From positions 1-64,000 of the forward strand of contig JAIKWS010000060.1 in NCBI GenBank assembly GCA_024684515.1: a stretch of 64,000 bases of DNA. Reading direction: 5' to 3'. Both the position numbers and the translations under genes were made by a program. Positions 55,120-61,003 of the stretch are shown here, piece after piece. Position 1 is the stretch's first letter. The number at the start of each line of letters is the position of its first letter. Source of the DNA: Prevotella sp. Lineage in GTDB: Bacteria > Bacteroidota > Bacteroidia > Bacteroidales > Bacteroidaceae. The notes under the pieces are model-generated. The model was not told the DNA's origin and searched no databases. It worked only from the letters and a program-made list of their open reading frames with translations.

Positions 55120-55267
55120 GTCAGATGTCTAAATGATATTTAAGGTTGTCTTCATCTGCAAATTTAGATAAAAATTCCGAATTATAAGCCTGTGGAGACG
55201 AAAATTTAAAACGAATTGCCCAGAAAAGTTAGAAATCAAGGTTTCCATACGCTCAATCCTTTTCTTT

Positions 55268-55408
55268 GATTACGGCTCTGTATGAGAGATTATGGCTCTG
55301 TATGAGAGAGATTACGGCTCACTATGAGTGAGATTACGGCTCACTATGAGAGAGATTACGGCTCACTATGAGAGAGATTACGGCTCACCAAAGTGAGATT
55401 ACGGGCAC
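55268..55408. repeat. 22-bp tandem array related to that at 28421
   Basis: Seven units of 20-22 bp (the last partial) with core GATTACGGCTCACTATGA. The middle units contain GTGAG-ATTACGG-CTCAC or GAGAG variants, so some can form 5-bp hairpins. The core GATTACG-x-CTCAC and the unit length are shared with the array at 28421-28770. Confidence 0.88.
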
Positions 55409-55575
55409 TAACCGACGAACAGGGCGAGGCCTAGTTTGTGAGGAAGGATGGGGCTGAGGCACCCAGAGTGTGGCACAGAGGACCCAGACCTCTTCGCTAG
55501 ATGATGGAGTATGTGCAGGAAGGACGTGACAAAGGATTGGACTAAATATTCAGATTAAGAATTAGAGATTTTTTT

Positions 55576-55615
55576 CGTTATTACGTTATTACGTTATTTC
55601 GTTATTTCGTTATTT
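55576..55615. repeat. 8-bp tandem repeat
   Basis: Five contiguous 8-bp units, CGTTATTA twice and CGTTATTT three times, just downstream of gpsA. Confidence 0.85.
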
Positions 55616-55633
55616 CGGGAATTAAGAGCGTCG

Positions 55634-56641
55634 CTAGCGGAAGGAGTCGGTAAGTAGCTTGATCTCTATTTGTGGATTGATGCGCTCATACAGGATGTTG
55701 TACACAGCATCGAGGATGGGCATGTTGACATGCCAATGACGATTAATCTCCTTCATGCACTTGGTACCGAAATATCCCTCGGCTATCATCTCCATCTCCA
55801 TCTGTGCTGCCTTGACCGAATAGCCCTTGCCAATCATGGTGCCAAAGACACGATTGCGTGAGAAGTTGGAATAGCCCGTCACGAGTAGGTCGCCCAGATA
55901 GACGCTGTCGTAGACGTTGCGCGGGATGTCAGGTTGTACAGCCATCAGGAACCTGTTCATCTCCTGTACGGCATTGGACATGAGCACCGCCTGGAAGTTG
56001 TCGCCAAATTTCAGTCCTCCACAGATGCCTGCCGCAATGGCATATACATTCTTGAGGACAGACGAATACTCGATGCCTACGACGTCGGTCGATGTCTTTG
56101 TCTTGATGAACGGGCTGGAGAGCACATTGGCAAAGGCCTCAGCCTTCTCGGGGTCGATACATCCCACGGTGAGATAGCTAAGCCGTTCGAGGGCGACCTC
56201 TTCGGCATGTGACGGTCCTCCCAGGCATGCTATCTGGTCGTACGGCACGTCGAAAGCCTGATGGAAATAGTCAGAGCAGATGAGGTTCTCGTCGGGAACG
56301 ATGCCCTTGATGGCAGTAATGATGAACTTATCCTTCAGCCTGACCTTCAGCTTACGCAGGTGATGCTTAAGATAGGGTGACGGTACTACGAACACCAGTG
56401 TGTCGTAGTCGGCGACAATCTTGTTCAGGTCGCTGTTGAAGTTGATCTCCTGCGTGTTGAAGTGCACACTGGTGAGATAGCTGGGATTATGTCCTATGCG
56501 TATGAAGTCGTCAATCTGGTCTTCGCGCCGCATATACCAGCCAATGTGATGGGTATGCTCCACCACAATCTTAGCAATAGCAGTAGCCCATGAGCCGCCA
56601 CCCACGATTGCTATTCTGTTGCACAAGCTTTCTCTATCCAT
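55634..56641 (-). CDS. gpsA: NAD(P)-dependent glycerol-3-phosphate dehydrogenase
   Basis: A 335-aa enzyme that makes sn-glycerol 3-phosphate for phospholipid synthesis. The nucleotide-binding turn is G-G-G-S-W-A-T-A-I at residues 14-22; other markers are V-P-S-P-Y-L-K, I-K-G-I, G-P-S-H-A-E-E-V and the catalytic-lysine region S-S-V-L-K-N-V-Y-A-I-A-A-G. The start at 56641 overlaps the lysS 3' end by 31 nt, longer than usual; a TTG at codon 6 is an alternative. Confidence 0.96.
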   Translation of the reverse strand: MDRESLCNRIAIVGGGSWATAIAKIVVEHTHHIGWYMRREDQIDDFIRIGHNPSYLTSVHFNTQEINFNSDLNKIVADYDTLVFVVPSPYLKHHLRKLKVRLKDKFIITAIKGIVPDENLICSDYFHQAFDVPYDQIACLGGPSHAEEVALERLSYLTVGCIDPEKAEAFANVLSSPFIKTKTSTDVVGIEYSSVLKNVYAIAAGICGGLKFGDNFQAVLMSNAVQEMNRFLMAVQPDIPRNVYDSVYLGDLLVTGYSNFSRNRVFGTMIGKGYSVKAAQMEMEMIAEGYFGTKCMKEINRHWHVNMPILDAVYNILYERINPQIEIKLLTDSFR

Positions 56642-58350
56642 TGCTGAACGTCGTCAACTGCCGGTTTCTGTAGCTGAAGTTTGAATCGCTTTACGATGTC
56701 GCCCATCTTCTGCTGCAGTCCCTGTGCCTTCTGTTCACAGATATCGTGAACGAGATAGAAGCCCGCCTTCCGTAGCACGTAGACCCAGTCCTCAGGCACG
56801 CCGATGGCCGCCCATTCCTGTATGGTGCTCTGTGGTGCGCGCTTCTCGGGCTTCATCTGTGGGAAGAACAGCACCTCCTGTATGAACGTCTTGCCAGTCA
56901 TGAGCATGACCAGTCGGTCGATGCCGATGCCAATGCCCGATGTGGGAGGCATGCCGTACTGCAGGGCGCGCAGGAAGTCCTGGTCGATGATCATCGCCTC
57001 GTCGTCGCCCTTGTCGGCCAGTCGCATCTGCTCTTTGAATCTCTCCTCCTGGTCGATGGGGTCGTTGAGTTCGGAATAGGCATTGGCCAGCTCCTTGCCG
57101 TTGACCATCAGCTCGAAGCGCTCGGTGAGACCAGGCTTGGAGCGGTGCATCTTCGTCAGCGGTGACATCTCGACGGGATAGTCGGTAATGAATGTCGGCT
57201 GTATGAACGTTCCCTCGCAGAACTCGCCAAAGAGCTCGTCGATGAGCTTACCCTTGCCCATCGTCTCGTCGACCTCCATACCCTTGCTGAGGCAGAACTG
57301 GCGTATCTCGTCCTCGCTCTTCCCGTCGCAGTCGAAGCCCGTTTCCTCTTTTATGGCATCGAGGATGGGGAGTCTGCGATAGGGTGCCTTGAACGATACC
57401 ATCTGCCCGTCGATCTCGCGCTCGGGCTTGCCGTTGACCGCCGTGCATACCGTTTCGAGCAGACGCTCGGTGAACGACATCATCCAGTTGTAGTCCTTAT
57501 ACTGCACATAGAGCTCCATGCATGTGAACTCGGGGTTGTGGTTGCGGTCCATACCCTCGTTGCGGAAGTTCTTGCCAATCTCGTACACCCCCTCGAAGCC
57601 GCCCACAATGAGCCGTTTGAGATAGAGTTCGGTGGCGATACGCATATACATATCCTGATCGAGGGCGTTGAAATGGGTTGTGAACGGCCGTGCCGAGGCA
57701 CCTCCGGCGATGGCCTGCAGCGTGGGTGTCTCGACCTCGGTATATCCCGCTTCGTCGAGTACCCTGCGTATGGTTCGTATGACGGTGGCCCGCTGCAGGA
57801 ATGTATCCTTCACCCCGTCGTTGACCACGAGGTCTACATACCGCTGACGGTAGCGGAGCTCGGGGTCGTCGAACTTGTCGTAGGCCACGCCATCCTTGTA
57901 TTTCACGATGGGCAGCGGCTTCAGCGACTTCGACAACAGGCATAGGTGCTGTGCATGAACGCTGATTTCACCCGTCTGTGTGCGGAACACGAAACCCTTC
58001 ACGCCCACGAAATCGCCGATGTCGAGCAACTTCTTGAATACTACGTTGTAAAGATCCTTGTTGTCGTCGGGACAAAGGTCGTCGCGAGTGATATAGACCT
58101 GGATGCGGCCCTTGGAATCCTGCAGTTCGATGAAAGATGCCTTGCCCATGACGCGGCGGCTCATCATGCGTCCGGCAATGCATACCTCTGTGGTCTGCTG
58201 TGCATCGTCGGTGAACTCAGCTATGATGTCGGTAGAGAAGGCGTTGGTGGGATATTCGGCTGCAGGATAGGGATTGATGCCCATCTTTCGTAGTTCGTCA
58301 AGCGACTGACGTCGCAACAGTTCCTGCTCGGATAGTTCAAGAATATTCAT
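56611..58350 (-). CDS. lysS: Lysyl-tRNA synthetase, class II
   Basis: A 579-aa synthetase. An N-terminal OB-fold anticodon domain (I-A-G-R-M-M-S-R-R) precedes the class II core: motif 2 F-R-N-E-G-M-D-R-x-H-N-P-E-F-T near residue 262 and motif 3 G-I-G-I-G-I-D-R-L near residue 470. The ordinary LysS end (about residue 505) is followed by a further 75-residue domain (G-V-P-E-D-W-V-Y-V-L-R-K-A-G-F) found in Bacteroidetes LysS, absent from E. coli LysS. The promoter box is at 58395-58402; gpsA follows in the same operon. Confidence 0.97.
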   Translation of the reverse strand: MNILELSEQELLRRQSLDELRKMGINPYPAAEYPTNAFSTDIIAEFTDDAQQTTEVCIAGRMMSRRVMGKASFIELQDSKGRIQVYITRDDLCPDDNKDLYNVVFKKLLDIGDFVGVKGFVFRTQTGEISVHAQHLCLLSKSLKPLPIVKYKDGVAYDKFDDPELRYRQRYVDLVVNDGVKDTFLQRATVIRTIRRVLDEAGYTEVETPTLQAIAGGASARPFTTHFNALDQDMYMRIATELYLKRLIVGGFEGVYEIGKNFRNEGMDRNHNPEFTCMELYVQYKDYNWMMSFTERLLETVCTAVNGKPEREIDGQMVSFKAPYRRLPILDAIKEETGFDCDGKSEDEIRQFCLSKGMEVDETMGKGKLIDELFGEFCEGTFIQPTFITDYPVEMSPLTKMHRSKPGLTERFELMVNGKELANAYSELNDPIDQEERFKEQMRLADKGDDEAMIIDQDFLRALQYGMPPTSGIGIGIDRLVMLMTGKTFIQEVLFFPQMKPEKRAPQSTIQEWAAIGVPEDWVYVLRKAGFYLVHDICEQKAQGLQQKMGDIVKRFKLQLQKPAVDDVQQWIEKACATE

Positions 58351-58394
58351 GTGCTCTATTGGTTAAATTCTACATATTTATATAATTGTGGCTG

Positions 58395-58402
58395 CAAAAT
58401 TA
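58395..58402 (-). promoter_or_regulatory. lysS-gpsA promoter, -7 box
   Basis: TAATTTTG on the minus strand matches TAnnTTTG and lies 44 nt upstream of the lysS start. Confidence 0.6.
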
Positions 58403-58464
58403 CAAAAATATTCTGAGCCGTGCAAATAAACACCCGTTTTATTGGAATAAAAGAGCACGTATTA

Positions 58465-58496
58465 TTTGGCTATTCCGCTGTTTCTTTGTACTTTTG
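58465..58496 (+). promoter_or_regulatory. hemW promoter
   Basis: TTTG (58465-58468), a 20-nt spacer and TACTTTTG (58489-58496) match the Bacteroides promoter exactly. It ends 9 nt before the hemW start, which rules out the longer upstream reading frame. Confidence 0.8.
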
Positions 58497-58505
58497 CACT
58501 CCTCA

Positions 58506-59627
58506 ATGTCTGGATTGTACATACATATCCCTTTCTGTAGCAGCCGTTGTATCTATTGCGGCTTCTATTCTACCACACGTCTGTCAGACCGCCAGCGCTA
58601 TGTCGACGTGCTGTGCCAGGAGCTGCGGCAGCGATGCAACGAGGCAGAGGACATTGGCACCGTCTATCTGGGCGGCGGCACGCCATCGTTGCTCAGTGGC
58701 GGGCAGCTAAACCAGCTCTTCGGGCAGATAGCAGACGCGTTTGACATCGCTGCCGGGACAGAGATCACCATCGAATGTAACCCCGACGACGTGACAGCGG
58801 AGTTCGTCCGTATCCTAGCTTCCCTGCCCGTGAACCGTATCAGCATGGGAGCCCAGACCTTCTCAGACCAGCGGCTGGCATTCCTAGGCCGTAGGCACCG
58901 GGCTCGCCAGGTGGGACAGGCGATGGAGCTGCTGCATCATGCCGGCATCACCAATGTCAGCGTGGACCTGATCTACGGGTTTCCTGATGAGAGCATGGAC
59001 GACTGGAAGCGCGACATAGACGAGGTCCTCGGGCTGGAGGCCACCCACCTCTCGGCCTACGCCCTAAGCTATGAGGAGGGCACACGGCTCAGGCAGATGC
59101 TGGATGACGGCAGGGTGAAGGAACTTGAAGATGAGCTGCAGCGTGATATGTACTACTATCTGAAAGACAGATTGTTGGCATCAGACTATGATCACTATGA
59201 AATCAGCAATTTCGCACAGCCCGGATACCGCTCGCGACATAACAGTAACTATTGGAATCATACACCCTATCTGGGCATCGGTGCCGGCGCCCACTCGCTA
59301 ACCGTAAGAGAAGGAGTGTTCACCCGGCAGTGGAACGTCGAGAATCTGACCGCCTATATGACGGGGATAGAAAACGGACATCCTGAGGTAGGGGTAGAAG
59401 AGCTGGACGGACAGACCTGGTACAACGAACAGATCATGACCGCCTTGCGCACGTCAGAAGGTCTGAATCTCAACGACCTGGACAGCACGATGAGGACATA
59501 CTGCATGCGGCAGGCCCGGAAATATATCAGCAGCGGCTGGCTGACGCATCGCGGCACGCGGCTGGTGCTGACTCGTGAAGGGCTTTTCGTGAGCGATCGG
59601 GTGATGAGCGATCTGATGCTGGTATAA
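58506..59627 (+). CDS. hemW: Radical SAM heme chaperone HemW
   Basis: A 373-aa protein starting at Met-Ser-Gly-Leu-Tyr-Ile-His-Ile (58506); the longer frame from 58386 crosses the promoter. The radical SAM cluster motif is C11-x-x-x-C15-x-x-C18 (F-C-S-S-R-C-I-Y-C-G-F-Y), followed by G-G-G-T-P-S and the E-x-N-P region. The form without the extra HemN cysteine region, plus the short length, identifies HemW, which inserts heme into respiratory proteins, rather than coproporphyrinogen oxidase. It is monocistronic. Confidence 0.92.
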   Translation: MSGLYIHIPFCSSRCIYCGFYSTTRLSDRQRYVDVLCQELRQRCNEAEDIGTVYLGGGTPSLLSGGQLNQLFGQIADAFDIAAGTEITIECNPDDVTAEFVRILASLPVNRISMGAQTFSDQRLAFLGRRHRARQVGQAMELLHHAGITNVSVDLIYGFPDESMDDWKRDIDEVLGLEATHLSAYALSYEEGTRLRQMLDDGRVKELEDELQRDMYYYLKDRLLASDYDHYEISNFAQPGYRSRHNSNYWNHTPYLGIGAGAHSLTVREGVFTRQWNVENLTAYMTGIENGHPEVGVEELDGQTWYNEQIMTALRTSEGLNLNDLDSTMRTYCMRQARKYISSGWLTHRGTRLVLTREGLFVSDRVMSDLMLV

Positions 59628-59631
59628 GTTG

Positions 59632-60999
59632 TTACAGGAAGGGACGCAGCAGGTGTGCAAACCATCCGCGGAACTTCTGCCAGCAGGTGCGGAACTGGTC
59701 CCATGTCTCAGGCGTGAGGTATACACTCTGCTGCTTGTCGCGATCGAACATCCGATCTAGTTCCATAGTCGTCTGACGGTCGATGATGACTGCATTCTCC
59801 TCATAGTCAAAACGTAGCGAGCGGGCATCGAGGTTCGTGCTGCCAACGGTGCAGAAGCGGCCGTCGACCATCATGATCTTCGAGTGGTGGAAGCCGGGCT
59901 GATAGAGCCATACGTGAGCACCGTATTTCATCATCTTATGCATGTAGTAAAAGGCACAGTCGGGTGTGAGTGGTATGTCGCTCCTGGCAGAAATCATCAG
60001 TTCGACCTTCACCCCTCGCCGAATGGCCCTCTTCAGGGCTTTGTTGACGGAAGGAATCAGCGTAAAGTATGGATTGATGATGCGGATGGAGTCCTGCGCG
60101 TCGTTGATGGCATTGACATAGAAATAGCGCATAGCGTCGTTCTTGCCGAGCAGCCGTCCATCGGGCAGCAATGCCTTGCCAGGTTCGCGATTCACGACAC
60201 CCACGAGCTTGTGCCCTGCGGTGGTGGTGGTATCGGGTTTCAGTCCACCCAGGAGCACCTGGCTGCCACCGCGGAAATAGCAGGTGTCGGTGAGCTCCTC
60301 GCCAGTAACCTTCTTCCACGTGCTGACGAAGATCTGCTGCAGGTCGTTGACGGTGCTCCCCTCAATCCTGCAATGCATGTCGCGCCAGGCTCCCACCTGC
60401 TCGGTGCCCTTGATATAGTAGTCGGCCACGTTCATACCACCCGTATAGGCCACATTGCCGTCGATGACGACTATCTTCCGATGGTCGCGAGGCCAGATGT
60501 GGTTAACCCAGGGGAACCGGATGGGGTCGAACTCGTAGATTTCAATGCTGTCGTTGCGTAGTGCCTCGACATGATATTTCTTCAGGGGCTGATTGTTGGA
60601 GTCGTTGCCGAAGCCGTCAAAAAGAGCCCGTACCTCCACTCCTTCCTCCCTTTTCTGTCTCAGGATATCAAAGAGCAGCGATGCGATGCTGTCGTTGCGG
60701 AAGTTGAAATATTCCAGATGAATACTGTGTCGTGCCTGCCGGATGGCCGCAAACATATCGTCGAACTTCTCCTGTCCCGAGAAGAGTAGGGTGACGCTGT
60801 TGTCGGCAGAAAAGGCGATGCCATAATCACGCAACTGACGAAAGATGAGTGAGTCGGAGGTCTGTGCCGGCGCAGGGAGCAGAAAAGCCCAGCAGGCGAG
60901 GGTCACCCATAGTCTCCTGAGCAGGCGCGCAGAAGAGCAGACGTCCATTGTGGCCAGACGTCTGCAGCAAGATGTTAACATGAGAGGTTTAGTGTTCAT
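59632..60999 (-). CDS. Cardiolipin synthase-like phospholipase D protein
   Basis: A 455-aa protein with two PLD active-site motifs: D-H-R-K-I-V-V-I-D-G near residue 173 and H-H-S-K-I-M-M-V-D-G near residue 371, each with the G-S/G-G-M-N that follows. The N-terminus contains a single hydrophobic stretch (residues about 28-46, W-V-T-L-A-C-W-A-F-L-L) that looks like a cleavable signal with A-P-A-Q; the usual ClsA has two membrane helices, so this is nearer a ClsB/C-like or exported form. Met18 is an alternative start. It starts 4 nt after the large regulator gene on the same strand and is likely co-transcribed with it. Confidence 0.88.
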   Translation of the reverse strand: MNTKPLMLTSCCRRLATMDVCSSARLLRRLWVTLACWAFLLPAPAQTSDSLIFRQLRDYGIAFSADNSVTLLFSGQEKFDDMFAAIRQARHSIHLEYFNFRNDSIASLLFDILRQKREEGVEVRALFDGFGNDSNNQPLKKYHVEALRNDSIEIYEFDPIRFPWVNHIWPRDHRKIVVIDGNVAYTGGMNVADYYIKGTEQVGAWRDMHCRIEGSTVNDLQQIFVSTWKKVTGEELTDTCYFRGGSQVLLGGLKPDTTTTAGHKLVGVVNREPGKALLPDGRLLGKNDAMRYFYVNAINDAQDSIRIINPYFTLIPSVNKALKRAIRRGVKVELMISARSDIPLTPDCAFYYMHKMMKYGAHVWLYQPGFHHSKIMMVDGRFCTVGSTNLDARSLRFDYEENAVIIDRQTTMELDRMFDRDKQQSVYLTPETWDQFRTCWQKFRGWFAHLLRPFL

Positions 61000-61003
61000 G
61001 GTC

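Larger units (their letters stand above)
55120..55633. other. 514-nt intergenic region with repeats
   Basis: Between the helicase gene and gpsA I find the 22-bp array at 55268-55408 and an 8-bp array at 55576-55615; the remaining sequence shows no gene, promoter or RNA that I can support. Confidence 0.7.

Noticed and set aside
58386..58505. N-terminal extension of HemW
   Set aside because: It would lie upstream of and across a perfect promoter, and HemW proteins start directly with the G-L-Y-I-H-I-P-F-C segment.
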